DNA of 64,000 bases from Pseudochelatococcus sp047501465 (lineage in GTDB: Bacteria; Pseudomonadota; Alphaproteobacteria; Rhizobiales; Beijerinckiaceae), in contig NZ_JAZDRL010000002.1 in NCBI RefSeq assembly GCF_047501465.1, positions 1 to 64,000 of the forward strand. The letters run 5' to 3'. Numbering within the stretch: position 1 is the first letter of the stretch; every line of letters begins with the position of its first letter. Of this stretch, positions 8,893-19,365 are shown one piece after another. The notes under the pieces are model-generated. The model saw only the letters and a list, made by a program, of their open reading frames with translations. It had not been told where the DNA came from and did no database searches. A program made the position numbers and the translations under genes.

Positions 8893-10092
8893 TCAGTCGT
8901 GCTGAGGCAAAGGCCTTTTCACATCACGGCTGCACCAGACACCCGTCGCCATCAAAAGGCCGATCCACCACCCCTGCCATGCACCGTGAAACACGCATAC
9001 AACAGCCGCAGCTGCAATCGTGCTTGCGACAGCAGCCGCTGCCATCACCTTCGGAAGATGAGCAATGGCACGTAACAGAAAAATACCATTGATCCCTGCA
9101 AGTACTGCACCAATAAGGCCCAGCTCCGCCCAGATCTGCAAGAAACCATCATGAGGATGGCCCACAGCGAGAAGCTGCCTGCGATCTGACGGAAGATCAG
9201 AAACGAAAGGCGCATCAGCCATCTTCGCACTAACGCCAAAACCGGCCCCTCTGAGTGGACGCTCGCGAACCACTGCAGCAAAGTCCTGCCAGATTTCAAT
9301 TCGATCCGCAGCATGTACAGATTCAAGCCGCATGACGATTGATTGCGGCAGTATCCGCTCCAGAAGAGCCCCCTTGAATGGTGCCAGAAGCAGGCAGCCC
9401 GCCAACATCGCAGATGCAAGCACAAAGCCCGCACGTTGGTATTTAAGCGCGATAAGAAATGCAGGCAGGGACAACATCAATCCCAACATGGATGCGCCAG
9501 AAGTCGCTGTTATGACTGTTACGATCAACAGCACTGCAAACACAAAGGCCCAGCGCCGCCAGCCTAAACGGTCCATATGGATGGCTAGCGGCCAAAAGAT
9601 CAGCAGCAGCGTCATCACAGAACGATTAAAAATCAGGGTCTCATCCCGCGCGCCAACCATCCTGCGCGTTTCCATGCCGGTTTGCAGTTCAACAATGATC
9701 ATGATGCATGAAATGGCGAAGGCAATGGCGGCCGTTAGAACAATGCCTTTTGGGATTGTACGCGGCAGGCATGCGAGCAACAGCACGCCGCCGATAAACG
9801 GCAAGCCCGCCTCCGACATCACAAACAATGACGTCGCAGGAACATGGCTCCAGCCAAGTGACAGGACAGCCCAAGCTATAAATGCCAATGCGGCCAAGGT
9901 CGCAGGAGAAATGGTGAAAAGATTGCGCATGTGCACGCCATCAACGATTCGGGCCAATAAGGCGAATATGCCAGCCAGAGTGATGACAGCAGCAGCTGAA
10001 CGGTTAGCGACAGCCATAGCAAAAGGCAAAAGCGCCAGCAGAATAAGGGCGGCGTACTCAAGGCGAATGGCGTGGATGCTGCGTGGGCTCAT
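8893..10092 (-). CDS. O-antigen ligase family protein (Wzy_C)
   Basis: A polytopic inner-membrane protein of 399 residues with about ten hydrophobic segments. The large periplasmic loop region contains RPLRGAGFGVSA and then GHPHDGFLQIWAELGLIG (about residues 310-328), the hallmark of the Wzy_C family, where the His in this motif is important. Members attach O-antigen or other glycans to lipid A-core, or polymerise them. The substrate cannot be told. It stands alone, divergent from the ExoD-like gene, with no glycan cluster around it. Ligase versus polymerase is undecided. Confidence 0.85.
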   Translation of the reverse strand: MSPRSIHAIRLEYAALILLALLPFAMAVANRSAAAVITLAGIFALLARIVDGVHMRNLFTISPATLAALAFIAWAVLSLGWSHVPATSLFVMSEAGLPFIGGVLLLACLPRTIPKGIVLTAAIAFAISCIMIIVELQTGMETRRMVGARDETLIFNRSVMTLLLIFWPLAIHMDRLGWRRWAFVFAVLLIVTVITATSGASMLGLMLSLPAFLIALKYQRAGFVLASAMLAGCLLLAPFKGALLERILPQSIVMRLESVHAADRIEIWQDFAAVVRERPLRGAGFGVSAKMADAPFVSDLPSDRRQLLAVGHPHDGFLQIWAELGLIGAVLAGINGIFLLRAIAHLPKVMAAAAVASTIAAAAVVCVFHGAWQGWWIGLLMATGVWCSRDVKRPLPQHD

Positions 10093-10219
10093 GCTTTCTC
10101 TGATCTTTTCTATGGAATCGGATCACTCGCTCAATAGCACATTCAGCGGCAAATACCCCCATAGCACTGTCTGCATACGATAGTGCTGATAGCGCTTGGC
10201 GTGATGGTCAGCATAGTCT

Positions 10220-10900
10220 ATGCACTTTATTCTGCGTATGTTTCGCGCATGCCATCCTTTTATCTGTCCGCATCGGGCGGTTGTCACTGAGGTGAATGTC
10301 CTGTCGTCGCCCTTTCCCCGCACATCATCGGTTCTGATTGCGCTTGGGCAGGCCGAGGGCGAACGCCTGGCTGTGACCGAAATCGTGCAAGCATTAGGGC
10401 CACAAGCGTTTGCAGTGCTTATTGTGGTGCTGGGATTGCCAAATTGTCTGCCCATGCCGCCACCTATTCCCTTAATTTGCGGATTTCTGCTGTTTGGTGT
10501 GGCATTGCAGATCGTCTTTGGCCGCACCTCGCCCTGGATTCCGAAACGGCTTCTCAATAAATCGGTAGCGCGTGTTGATGTAGCACGGGCGGTAGATCAG
10601 GCTTTGCCTTATGTCCGCCGGCTTGAGCAATGGTCACGGCCACGCCTCGCATTCTTTGATACCCCCTTCCGCATGCGGTTGACTGGCCTGGCGCTGGTGC
10701 TCATCGCAACCAGTCTTGTTACTGCTGCCCCAATCATTGGCCAGATCCCACCCGGCATTGCGACCTGCCTTGTAGGCCTTGGCCTTGTGGAGCGAGATGG
10801 GCTTGTTGTGATTTGCGGTATGGTAATTGGAGCAGTCGGCGTGAGCCTTAGCGCAAGTTTTGTCTTGGCGCTTGTATCAGGACTGACCGCATTTTTTTAG
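10220..10900 (+). CDS. ExoD-like exopolysaccharide-related membrane protein
   Basis: The product matches the ExoD family: the N-terminal soluble stretch with LGPQAFAVLIVVLGLPNCLPMPPPIP is characteristic, followed by hydrophobic segments near residues 80-95, 150-175 and 200-225. ExoD was described in Sinorhizobium as affecting exopolysaccharide and alkali tolerance; its molecular activity is unknown. The start is uncertain: about 25 residues before SSPFPRTSSVLIALGQ look non-conserved, so a GTG near 10280-10292 is possible. It ends 9 bases before the next gene and is probably co-transcribed with it. Confidence 0.82.
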   Translation: MHFILRMFRACHPFICPHRAVVTEVNVLSSPFPRTSSVLIALGQAEGERLAVTEIVQALGPQAFAVLIVVLGLPNCLPMPPPIPLICGFLLFGVALQIVFGRTSPWIPKRLLNKSVARVDVARAVDQALPYVRRLEQWSRPRLAFFDTPFRMRLTGLALVLIATSLVTAAPIIGQIPPGIATCLVGLGLVERDGLVVICGMVIGAVGVSLSASFVLALVSGLTAFF

Positions 10901-10909
10901 GAGGTTTCG

Positions 10910-11689
10910 ATGCGTCCGGTGATAGGTGTCGTGGCAGATGTCAAGCCAACCCATAAGCATGTCTGGCATCAAGTGCAGGAGAAATACCTTTATGCTGTAG
11001 CCCGCGGGGCAGAGGCAGAGGTTGTCATATTGCCGGGGCGTCTTTCTGCTACCAATGTTGGAGAGCCAACAATCAGCGCTGATCTAACGCGTCTGCTTGG
11101 TATTCTCGATGGGGTCTTTCTCCCGGGCAGCCCCTCAAATGTCGATCCGACAGCCTATGGGAGAGGTCTCGATAAACCCGACACCATGCTCGATACCAAC
11201 CGGGATGACCTATCGTTACCGCTGGTGCGCGCTGCGATTGAACATGGCCTGCCACTGCTGGGTGTGTGCCGCGGGTTTCAGGAAATCAATGCTGCACTCG
11301 GGGGCACATTGCATCAGCACGTGCATGAAATATCAGGCTTCAATGATCATCGTGAACCGCAGGGCGATCTGGAGACCGAATACGGCCCGGCACATGAGGT
11401 GGAGCTGACGCAAGGTGGCCTACTGCACGGGTTAGCGGGGGCGAGCAGGGTACACGTCAACTCGCTGCACCATCAGGGAGTGGACCGGCTTGCACCGGGC
11501 CTCGTGGTGGAGGCGCGCGCGCTTGATGGTCTGGTTGAGGCTTTTCATGTTGAAGCCGCACATGCGCGTGGTGGCTTTGCGGTCGCCGTCCAGTGGCATC
11601 CGGAATGGCGCGCGTGGGCGGATCCGCTTTCAACCGCACTGTTTAAAGCATTTGGCGATGCCGCCCGCATCTATGCTGGCACACGCTGA
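10910..11689 (+). CDS. Gamma-glutamyl-gamma-aminobutyrate hydrolase family protein (peptidase C26)
   Basis: A class I glutamine amidotransferase-type hydrolase of 259 residues. The catalytic nucleophile motif is GVCRGFQEIN (about residues 114-123), and the His-Glu pair is in VQWHPEW near the C-terminus. PuuD in this family releases GABA from gamma-glutamyl-GABA in putrescine breakdown, but no other Puu genes are nearby, so the substrate is open. A strong ribosome-binding site AGGAGG (about 10900-10905) fixes the start. Its 3' end overlaps the convergent efflux gene by 19 bases. Confidence 0.88.
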   Translation: MRPVIGVVADVKPTHKHVWHQVQEKYLYAVARGAEAEVVILPGRLSATNVGEPTISADLTRLLGILDGVFLPGSPSNVDPTAYGRGLDKPDTMLDTNRDDLSLPLVRAAIEHGLPLLGVCRGFQEINAALGGTLHQHVHEISGFNDHREPQGDLETEYGPAHEVELTQGGLLHGLAGASRVHVNSLHHQGVDRLAPGLVVEARALDGLVEAFHVEAAHARGGFAVAVQWHPEWRAWADPLSTALFKAFGDAARIYAGTR

Positions 11690-14600
11690 GCTTTAATATT
11701 GCGGCGGCGCAGATGTAATTGCAGCCGATCCAGCAAAAGATAAATCACGGGCGTGGTGTAGAGTGTCAGCAACTGGCTCAACACCAGCCCGCCAACGATA
11801 GCAACCCCCAACGGCTGGCGCATTTCTGCACCCTCACCAAATCCGATAGCGAGCGGCACGGCCCCAAGAATAGCGGCAAACGTAGTCATCATGATCGGCC
11901 TGAAGCGCAGCAGGCAGGCCTTCACAATCGCCTCTTCTGAGGACAGGCCTTGAGTGCGCTCAGCCTCGATGGCGAAATCTATCATCATGATGGCGTTTTT
12001 CTTGACGATACCTATCAATAGAAACACACCAATCAACGCAATCAGACTGAACTCCATACCAACCAGTATCAGTGCCATTACCGCACCAATTCCGGCTGAG
12101 GGAAGGGTAGAGAGAATTGTCAGCGGGTGGATGTAGCTTTCATAGAGCATGCCCAGCACGATGTAGATTGTCACCAGTGCTGCCAATATCAGCCATGCCA
12201 TGGATGAGTTGACCTGCTGAAAGGTGCGGGCAGTGCCTTCAAAACTGCCATGGAGCGAGCGCGGCACGTTAAGCTCTGCCATGACACGATTGATGGCGAT
12301 AACGGCATCACTCAACGCAACTCCTTCGGCCAAATTGAACGATATCGTAGATGCCGCAAAAAGCCCCTGATGATGGACTGAGAGCGGCGTCGTGCCGAAC
12401 TTATGGCTCGCTACAGCCGAAAGCGGAATCATGTCACGCGCAGTCGTGCTGACAGCTGCCCCGGTAGATGCCTGTGTGCGGCCGGTGACTGCGATCTGAT
12501 TGAGCCGCTGATTGCGGACGGGATCATCAGCAATGGATTGCGCGCTTGTCGCCTCGCCGCCAGTTGAAACCGTGCCTGCGAGTGCGCCGCTCTGTTGGGT
12601 TGCGCTGATAGTGCCGCCCTTGGCCGGTATATAGATGGAATCGAGCGATGAGGGGTCCTCAAGATAACGAGGCGCAAGACCCATGATGATGCTGTATTGG
12701 TTCAGCCGGTCATAGATAGTGGAGACCGCGCGCTGCCCGAAGGCATCATAGAGCACGCCATTGACCTGGTTCATACTCAGGCCGAAACGGGCAATGGCAT
12801 CCCGATCAACGTTGAGATACACCTGCAATCCTGCTTCTTCGCGGTCCGAATTGATATCCGTCAGAATAGGCTCAGCCTTCAACGCTTCAGCGATCTTAGG
12901 CACCCATTCGCGCAATCCACCAAGATCATCGCTGCGCAGTGTGAACTGATATTGTGAACTACTTTCACGTCCCCCCACGCGCAGATCTTGCACCGGAAAT
13001 AGAAATGTCGATGCCCCTTCAACGCTGGAGAACTGCGGCCGGAGGCGGTTCATAACCTGCATGGCTGATACGCCGCGTTCGTTCAACGGCTTCAGAGTGA
13101 CATTCATGAAGGCAGAATTGGAACGCCCACCCGTGAATACGACGACATTCTCAACTGCAGGATCGGAACGGATGATTTTCTCGAAATCAGCGATCTTGTC
13201 ACGCAAGTTGAGGAATGAGGTGCTCTGATCCGCCCGCACACCACCAATCAATGCACCGGTGTCTTGTTGAGGGAGAAGGCCTTTGGGCACTATCATGAAA
13301 AGGTGGATGTTGAGGGCAATCGTCACAGCCAATGTCAGCACAACCAACCAGGGATGATTGAGGCTTATGCGCAGCGTGCGTTCATAAAACCACAGTATCG
13401 CTGCCATCAAGCGCGACTGCCGAAGTGGCTTGCGATTTCTACCAAGCAAGCGCGCGCACATCATTGGCGTGGTGGTGAGCGAGATAACGAGCGAAACAAG
13501 GATGGTAACCGATAGCACCACCGCAAACTCACGAAACATTCGCCCCGGCAATCCCCCCATCAGTAACAGCGGGATAAATACGGCAACAAGCGAAATACTC
13601 ATGGATACAACGGTAAAGCCCACCTCCTGCGCGCCAAGCAGTGCCGCTTTTGTGCGCGACATGCCAGCCTCAATGTGGCGCATGGTATTTTCCAGCACCA
13701 CGATGGCATCATCCACCACAAAACCCGTGGCAATAATGAGGGCCATGAGCGAGAAATTGTTCAGACTATAACCGAGTAGATGCATCGCGCCGAAGCTGAC
13801 GATCAACGATACCGGCACCGCAACAGCCGGGATTAATGTCGCGCGCCAATCTCGCAAAAAGAGATAAACAACAAGGATTACCAACGCAATTGAAGCAACC
13901 AGCGTAAACTGGACATCGACCATTGATGCGCGGATTGTCGTTGTGCGATCAAGCGCAACCGCCAGATCGATATCTGCCGGAACCGCCGCCTGTAACTGCG
14001 GCAGCAGCGCTTTGACTGCATCGACCGTTTCGATAATGTTGGCACCCGGCATGCGCGAGAGCGTCAGCAAAACAGCCGGCTGGCCATTAAATAACCCACG
14101 GTTCCGAATATCCTCCACGGAATCCGTGATGGTCGCGACATCGCTGAGACGCACTGCCGCATTGTTTCGCCAGGCAATGATCAGTGGGCGGTAATGTTCA
14201 GCAAGGCGGTAAGGATCATTGGTATAAATTTGCCAGCGTTGATCACCATATTCGATTACACCCTTGGGGCTATTGGCATTGGCGGCGGAAAGCGCGGCGC
14301 GAACATCTTCAAGACCGATTCCATAATGAAATAACGACGTGGGGTTAATCTCCACCCGCACCGCTGGCAACGAGCTGCCACTGACGCCAACCTGACCAAT
14401 GCCCTTCACCTGCGATAGTTTTTGCGACAGAACCGTGGAAGCCGCATCATAAAGCGCGCCAAGGCTCAGTGTTTTCGAGGTGAGGGCAATCAGCATCACC
14501 GGCGCATCAGCAGGATTGGCCTTGCGATATGTCGGGTTGGACCGCATCGCGGTTGGTAGATCGGCGCGCGCCGCAGATAAGGCAGCCTGCACATCACGCG

Positions 14601-14913
14601 CAGCACCGTCTATGTCGCGGTTCAGGCCAAACTGCATCACGATCCGCGTGGAACCCTGACTGCTTTGCGAAGTGATCTCGGTTACGTCTGCAATCTGCCC
14701 AAGATGCCGCTCCAGAGGCGTGGCGACGCTTGTTGCCATGATTTCAGGGCTGGCACCGGCCATGGAAGCGGTGACCTGAATTGTCGGAAAATCCACCTGC
14801 GGCAATGGCGCAACGGGCAGGCGAAAATAGGCCAACATCCCCACCAGTGCCAAGCCAATCGTCAACAGCGTGGTTGCGACTGGGCGGCGGATGAAGGGGG
14901 CAGAAATATTCAC
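11671..14913 (-). CDS. mdtC: RND efflux transporter, MdtC-like (second RND subunit)
   Basis: An inner-membrane proton-driven RND pump of 1080 residues (AcrB/HAE-1 type). It begins MNISAPFIRRPVATTLLTIGLALVG, has the TM4 proton-relay GFVVDDAIV (two Asp), and the repeated large periplasmic loops. Two consecutive RND genes after one membrane fusion gene is the arrangement of MdtABC/MuxABC, where the two form a heterotrimer exporting e.g. bile salts and novobiocin (family knowledge). Its start overlaps the stop of the preceding RND gene by 4 bases. Odd: about 60 Ser/Thr/Gly/Ala-rich residues (DNA 12432-12618) are inserted between SIYIPAKGG and IPLSAVA, where relatives have a direct connection. Confidence 0.92.
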   Translation of the reverse strand: MNISAPFIRRPVATTLLTIGLALVGMLAYFRLPVAPLPQVDFPTIQVTASMAGASPEIMATSVATPLERHLGQIADVTEITSQSSQGSTRIVMQFGLNRDIDGAARDVQAALSAARADLPTAMRSNPTYRKANPADAPVMLIALTSKTLSLGALYDAASTVLSQKLSQVKGIGQVGVSGSSLPAVRVEINPTSLFHYGIGLEDVRAALSAANANSPKGVIEYGDQRWQIYTNDPYRLAEHYRPLIIAWRNNAAVRLSDVATITDSVEDIRNRGLFNGQPAVLLTLSRMPGANIIETVDAVKALLPQLQAAVPADIDLAVALDRTTTIRASMVDVQFTLVASIALVILVVYLFLRDWRATLIPAVAVPVSLIVSFGAMHLLGYSLNNFSLMALIIATGFVVDDAIVVLENTMRHIEAGMSRTKAALLGAQEVGFTVVSMSISLVAVFIPLLLMGGLPGRMFREFAVVLSVTILVSLVISLTTTPMMCARLLGRNRKPLRQSRLMAAILWFYERTLRISLNHPWLVVLTLAVTIALNIHLFMIVPKGLLPQQDTGALIGGVRADQSTSFLNLRDKIADFEKIIRSDPAVENVVVFTGGRSNSAFMNVTLKPLNERGVSAMQVMNRLRPQFSSVEGASTFLFPVQDLRVGGRESSSQYQFTLRSDDLGGLREWVPKIAEALKAEPILTDINSDREEAGLQVYLNVDRDAIARFGLSMNQVNGVLYDAFGQRAVSTIYDRLNQYSIIMGLAPRYLEDPSSLDSIYIPAKGGTISATQQSGALAGTVSTGGEATSAQSIADDPVRNQRLNQIAVTGRTQASTGAAVSTTARDMIPLSAVASHKFGTTPLSVHHQGLFAASTISFNLAEGVALSDAVIAINRVMAELNVPRSLHGSFEGTARTFQQVNSSMAWLILAALVTIYIVLGMLYESYIHPLTILSTLPSAGIGAVMALILVGMEFSLIALIGVFLLIGIVKKNAIMMIDFAIEAERTQGLSSEEAIVKACLLRFRPIMMTTFAAILGAVPLAIGFGEGAEMRQPLGVAIVGGLVLSQLLTLYTTPVIYLLLDRLQLHLRRRNIKAQRVPA

Positions 14914-17900
14914 GATACCACCTGTTCGGGATCATCCTCATTATTGGTGCTAAATATATGCGCCAGCCGATCGAAAGCGAGATAGATCACGGGTGTTGTA
15001 AATAGCGTGAGCACCTGGCTGACGATTAGCCCCCCAACAATGGTAATACCAAGCGGCTGGCGCAGCTCCGAACCCGCACCATCACCCAACATCAAAGGAA
15101 GTCCGCTGAAAAGGGCGGCAAAAGTCGTCATCAAGATGGGGCGAAAACGCAAGAGACATGCTTCATAAATAGCCTCACGCGGGGATAAGCCGCGCGTGCG
15201 TTCGGCATCCAGCGCGAAATCGATCATCATGATGGCGTTTTTCTTCACGATGCCGATCAACAAAACGATACCAATGATGCCAATAATATCCAGCTCGCGC
15301 CCAAGCCAGATCAGTGCCAGCAATGCCCCAAGTCCGGCAGATGGAAGAGTGGACAGAATAGTGATCGGATGGACATAGCTTTCATATAGAACACCCAGCA
15401 CGATATACATCGCAGCAACAGCGGCAATCAGCAGCAGGACCTGATTGGTCAACGCTGTCTCAAAGGCTAATGCAGCCCCCTGAAACGAGGTCGTTACGCT
15501 TGCCGGCATTCCGAGGTTTGCAGCTGTTGCATTAATCGCATCCACTGCCTGGCCAAGGGCCACACCCGGTGCAAGGTTGAACGAGATCGTTGCCGTGGGA
15601 AACTGGCTGCGATGATTGATCTGCAAAGGGGCTAACCGCTCTGTCACAGTTGCAATAGCGGAGAGAGGAACCTGCCCCCCTCCAGCCGAGGGCAGATAGA
15701 TATCGCGCAACGATGCAGGCGTGAACTGCATGGCAGGATCAGCCTCCAGAATGACGCGATACTGGTTGGCCTGCGTAAAGATCGTCGAAACAATCCGCTG
15801 CCCAAAGGCGCTATAGAGCGCATTATCGACAGTTGCTGAGGTGATGCCGTAGCGGGCAGCAGTGTCACGATCCACCGTAACTTGTGCTGCAAGGCCACGT
15901 TCGAGCAAATTGCTCGTTACATCTTCAATCTGCGGAAGGTCTGATAGAGCCTCTACCATCCGCGGCACCCATTCAGAGAGCACTGCCGGATCTGCGTCAT
16001 CAAGCACAAACTGATATTGAGTGCGGCTGACAACGGAATCGATCGTTAAATCCTGCACGGGCTGCATATAAAGGCTGATACCCGGCACTTGCGCAGCTTC
16101 CGCGTTAATGCGACGCACGATGTCGCTCGCTGAACGTGTGCGCTCAGAGCGTGGCTTTAGTGCAATCTGAAAGCGGCCAGTGTTAAGAGTAAGGTTAGAG
16201 CCATCTACACCGATATATGAGGTAACAGACGCAACATCCTTATCTTTCAATATAATTTCCGCAATACCCTGCTGCCTCTGGGCCATTCCGGCGAATGACA
16301 GAGACTGATCAGCTTCCGAAACACCTTGAATGAGGCCCGTATCCTGCACTGGGAAAAAGCCTTTAGGCACGAGCACATACAGCCAGATTGTCAGCACCAA
16401 AGTGCCCACTGCAATCAGCAGCGTTACCCAGCCATAATTGAGCACAACAGTCAGCATGCGCCCATATCCAGCGATAACACCATCAAACCAGGTCCGTTTA
16501 CGCTCGCCCTTCACGTGATTTTCGCGGCGTAGCATCTTGGCGCAAAGCATAGGCACAAGGGTGAGCGAGACGGCTGCTGAAATCAGGATTGTTACCGCAA
16601 GCGTAATTGCGAACTCACGAAACAGCCGCCCTACAACATCCCCCATGAACAACAGTGGGATGAGCACTGCAATCAAAGATAACGTCAACGAAATAATGGT
16701 GAAGCCAATTTGCTTGGCGCCCTTCAGGGCTGCATTCAGCGGTGTATCGCCTTGTTCGATATAACGGGCGATGTTTTCGATCATGACAATGGCATCATCA
16801 ACCACGAAGCCAGTGGCAATGGTCAGCGCCATCAACGACAGGTTATTGAGACTAAAGCCACACAGATACATTACCGCAAAAGTGCCAACCAACGACAAGG
16901 GCACTGACAAGCTTGGGATGATAGTGGCTGGAATATTGCGCAAAAACAGGAAGATCACCAGCACCACAAGGCTGATGGCCATCATCAGCTCGACCTGCAC
17001 ATCATGAACTGATGCGCGGATTGTCTCCGTACGATCAGACATGACAGCAACTTCAACCGATGCAGGAAGCGTTTCAGTGAGAGAGGGCAGCAAAGCCTGA
17101 ATGCTATCAACCACCTCAATAACATTCGCACCTGGTTGGCGGCGGATATTCACCAGAATAGCGGGAGAACCATTGGCCCAGGCGCCGAGGCGATCATTTT
17201 CCGCCCCCTCTACAATTTCTGCAACATCCGAAAGGCGAACTGGTGCGCCGTTCTTATAAGCGATAATAAGGTTGCGAAACTCTTCTACGCCCTTCAACTG
17301 ATCGTTTGACTGAATGGCGTAAGCCCTTTGTGGACCATCAAAAGTTCCCTTTGGCGTATTGACGTTTGCATTGCCAATAGTTGAGCGAAGATCGTCGATG
17401 TTAAGGCCGTAAGCAGCAAGCGCCAGCGTATTAGCGCGCACCCGAACAGCCGGCCTTTGCCCGCCGGCAAGGGTCACGAGACCAACACCAGCCACCTGTG
17501 AAATTTTCTGGGCAAGTCGTGTATCCACCATATCCTGCACCTGCGTCAGCGGCATGGTGGCGGAGGTAATGGCAAGCGTCATCACAGGCGCGTCGGCGGG
17601 GTTTACCTTGGCATAGATGGGCGGCGCGGGAAGATCTGAAGGCAAAAGATTGCCAGCCGCATTAATCGCCGCCTGCACCTGCTGGCCAGCGATATCAATC
17701 CCAAGCTCGAGATTGAACTGCAGCGTAATGACTGATGCCCCAGCCGCGCTGGTCGAAGACATCTGCCGCAGCCCCGGCATCTGCCCCAACTGGCGTTCCA
17801 ACGGCGCTGTAACCGACGAAACCATCACCTCTGGCGAAGCGCCGGGATAAAACGTCTGCACCTGAATGGTTGGATAATCCACCTCTGGCAAAGCAGCAAT

Positions 17901-17999
17901 CGGCAGATTACGAAAGGCGATAACGCCCACAATCATAAGCGCGATCATCATCAAGATGGTCGCGACCGGCCGCTGAATGAAGGGGCGGGAGATGTTCAT
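14910..17999 (-). CDS. mdtB: RND efflux transporter, MdtB-like (first RND subunit)
   Basis: Partner RND subunit, 1029 residues when begun at MNISRPFIQRPVATILMMIAL. The frame is open upstream to 18206, but that part overlaps the fusion-protein gene, and the ATG at 17999 leaves a normal 19-base gap to its stop. The TM4 motif GFVVDDAIVMIEN and the C-terminal TM region GIVLLIGIVKKNAIMMIDFA are typical of HAE-1 pumps. It is translationally coupled to the next RND gene by a 4-base overlap. Confidence 0.93.
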   Translation of the reverse strand: MNISRPFIQRPVATILMMIALMIVGVIAFRNLPIAALPEVDYPTIQVQTFYPGASPEVMVSSVTAPLERQLGQMPGLRQMSSTSAAGASVITLQFNLELGIDIAGQQVQAAINAAGNLLPSDLPAPPIYAKVNPADAPVMTLAITSATMPLTQVQDMVDTRLAQKISQVAGVGLVTLAGGQRPAVRVRANTLALAAYGLNIDDLRSTIGNANVNTPKGTFDGPQRAYAIQSNDQLKGVEEFRNLIIAYKNGAPVRLSDVAEIVEGAENDRLGAWANGSPAILVNIRRQPGANVIEVVDSIQALLPSLTETLPASVEVAVMSDRTETIRASVHDVQVELMMAISLVVLVIFLFLRNIPATIIPSLSVPLSLVGTFAVMYLCGFSLNNLSLMALTIATGFVVDDAIVMIENIARYIEQGDTPLNAALKGAKQIGFTIISLTLSLIAVLIPLLFMGDVVGRLFREFAITLAVTILISAAVSLTLVPMLCAKMLRRENHVKGERKRTWFDGVIAGYGRMLTVVLNYGWVTLLIAVGTLVLTIWLYVLVPKGFFPVQDTGLIQGVSEADQSLSFAGMAQRQQGIAEIILKDKDVASVTSYIGVDGSNLTLNTGRFQIALKPRSERTRSASDIVRRINAEAAQVPGISLYMQPVQDLTIDSVVSRTQYQFVLDDADPAVLSEWVPRMVEALSDLPQIEDVTSNLLERGLAAQVTVDRDTAARYGITSATVDNALYSAFGQRIVSTIFTQANQYRVILEADPAMQFTPASLRDIYLPSAGGGQVPLSAIATVTERLAPLQINHRSQFPTATISFNLAPGVALGQAVDAINATAANLGMPASVTTSFQGAALAFETALTNQVLLLIAAVAAMYIVLGVLYESYVHPITILSTLPSAGLGALLALIWLGRELDIIGIIGIVLLIGIVKKNAIMMIDFALDAERTRGLSPREAIYEACLLRFRPILMTTFAALFSGLPLMLGDGAGSELRQPLGITIVGGLIVSQVLTLFTTPVIYLAFDRLAHIFSTNNEDDPEQVVS

Positions 18000-18018
18000 T
18001 AGATCATCACCAAAACGA

Positions 18019-19365
18019 TCACAACGAACCACGAGATGGTGGCGAGGGGCGATTGCCCGCGCCATCCGCACCTCTTCTACGCGGGCGCTGCTCGCTGGTT
18101 TGCTCTCCGGGGGCACGAGCGGTGGCAGAAGAATCGGCGGAATATTCAGCTGGCAAGACCACCTGCATACCCTCGCGCAGACGATCCGAGCCATCAGTAA
18201 CCACAAGATCCCCCGGCTTTAATCCACCGACAACAGCCACTGTATCCGCTGAAGATACCCCTGTCTTGATTGGGCGGATGCTGACCGTTTTGGCATCCTT
18301 ATCAATCAACCAGGCGAATGTACCGGGTGCGCCGGTGAGGCGGGCTGAGACAGGTATAACAACCGCATCCCGCATGGTATCAACCAGCAGCTCCACATTC
18401 ACAAACTGATTGGGGAACAACGTCTCATCAGCATTATCGAAAACCGCACGCAGCCGGATGGTGCCAGTGTTAACGTCTATCTGATTATCGAGCGTAGCCA
18501 GACGCCCCTCGGCCAGTTTATGGACGCGGTTGCGATCATAAAGCGCAACAGGCAACATTTCGCCCGCTGACAGACGCTGGTTGATCACAGGTAACTGATC
18601 TTCTGGCACGCTGAACAGCACCGAAATCGGCTTCATCTGGGTGATGGTAACAAGCCCGTTGGCATCCCCCGTCTGGACGTAATTGCCCTCATCAATCTGT
18701 CTTAAACCGGCGCGGCCTGAGATGGGTGCAACTGTGCTGGTATATTCCAGGTTAAGCTCTGCCGTCCGCACAGCGGTTTCACTGGCACGTGCCGTTGCCT
18801 GTAGCTGGCGAACCGTCGCATTTTGTGTATCAAGCTGCTGACGTGGAATAGCGTTCTGTTTGACCAGCGACTGGTAGCGGGAAAGGTCCATCTCGGCATT
18901 GGCCAGTTCTGCCTGATCCCGCATCAGCTGACTTTTTGCCTGATCAAGAGCGAGCTCATAGGGGCGGGGATCCACCTGCACCAGAAGATCGCCCTTGTTG
19001 ACCTGCTGGCCCTCTGAAAACGCCACATGCGTCAACTGGCCAGCAACACGTGTGCGGGCGGTGACGGTTGCAAGCGGCGTAACCGTGCCGAGAGCTTGCA
19101 GGCTTATCGGAATATCACCAGTTGTCACCGCAGCCACACTTACAGGCATGGCAGTGGGTAGTCCTGAACGCTTACCGAATCGCTGGGCTACTGCTTGTGT
19201 CGATGTATCAGGCTTGAGCAATAACACGACCGCACCAGTTGCAATGACCAGTGCCAACAACCAGATAAGGCGCACCATCCATGGTCGCCTTCGTGACAAT
19301 GCATCAACATTGTCGACCTTTTGTCCAAAGGCATCATGTTGCTGTGGCCCGGTGGGTGACAGCAT
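18019..19365 (-). CDS. mdtA: RND membrane fusion protein, MdtA-like
   Basis: The periplasmic adaptor linking the RND pair to an outer-membrane channel. After a short cytoplasmic N-terminus comes one membrane anchor (LIWLLALVIATGAVVLLL), then the lipoyl/barrel halves (GTVTPLATVTARTRVAG and ISGRAGLRQIDEG) around a helical hairpin with heptad character, and a C-terminal Arg/Pro-rich tail. The ATG at 19365 is preceded by AAAGGAG at ideal spacing, so I prefer it to the frame's first start at 19425. No TolC-type gene or regulator is adjacent, so the outer-membrane channel must be encoded elsewhere. Confidence 0.93.
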   Translation of the reverse strand: MLSPTGPQQHDAFGQKVDNVDALSRRRPWMVRLIWLLALVIATGAVVLLLKPDTSTQAVAQRFGKRSGLPTAMPVSVAAVTTGDIPISLQALGTVTPLATVTARTRVAGQLTHVAFSEGQQVNKGDLLVQVDPRPYELALDQAKSQLMRDQAELANAEMDLSRYQSLVKQNAIPRQQLDTQNATVRQLQATARASETAVRTAELNLEYTSTVAPISGRAGLRQIDEGNYVQTGDANGLVTITQMKPISVLFSVPEDQLPVINQRLSAGEMLPVALYDRNRVHKLAEGRLATLDNQIDVNTGTIRLRAVFDNADETLFPNQFVNVELLVDTMRDAVVIPVSARLTGAPGTFAWLIDKDAKTVSIRPIKTGVSSADTVAVVGGLKPGDLVVTDGSDRLREGMQVVLPAEYSADSSATARAPGEQTSEQRPRRRGADGAGNRPSPPSRGSL

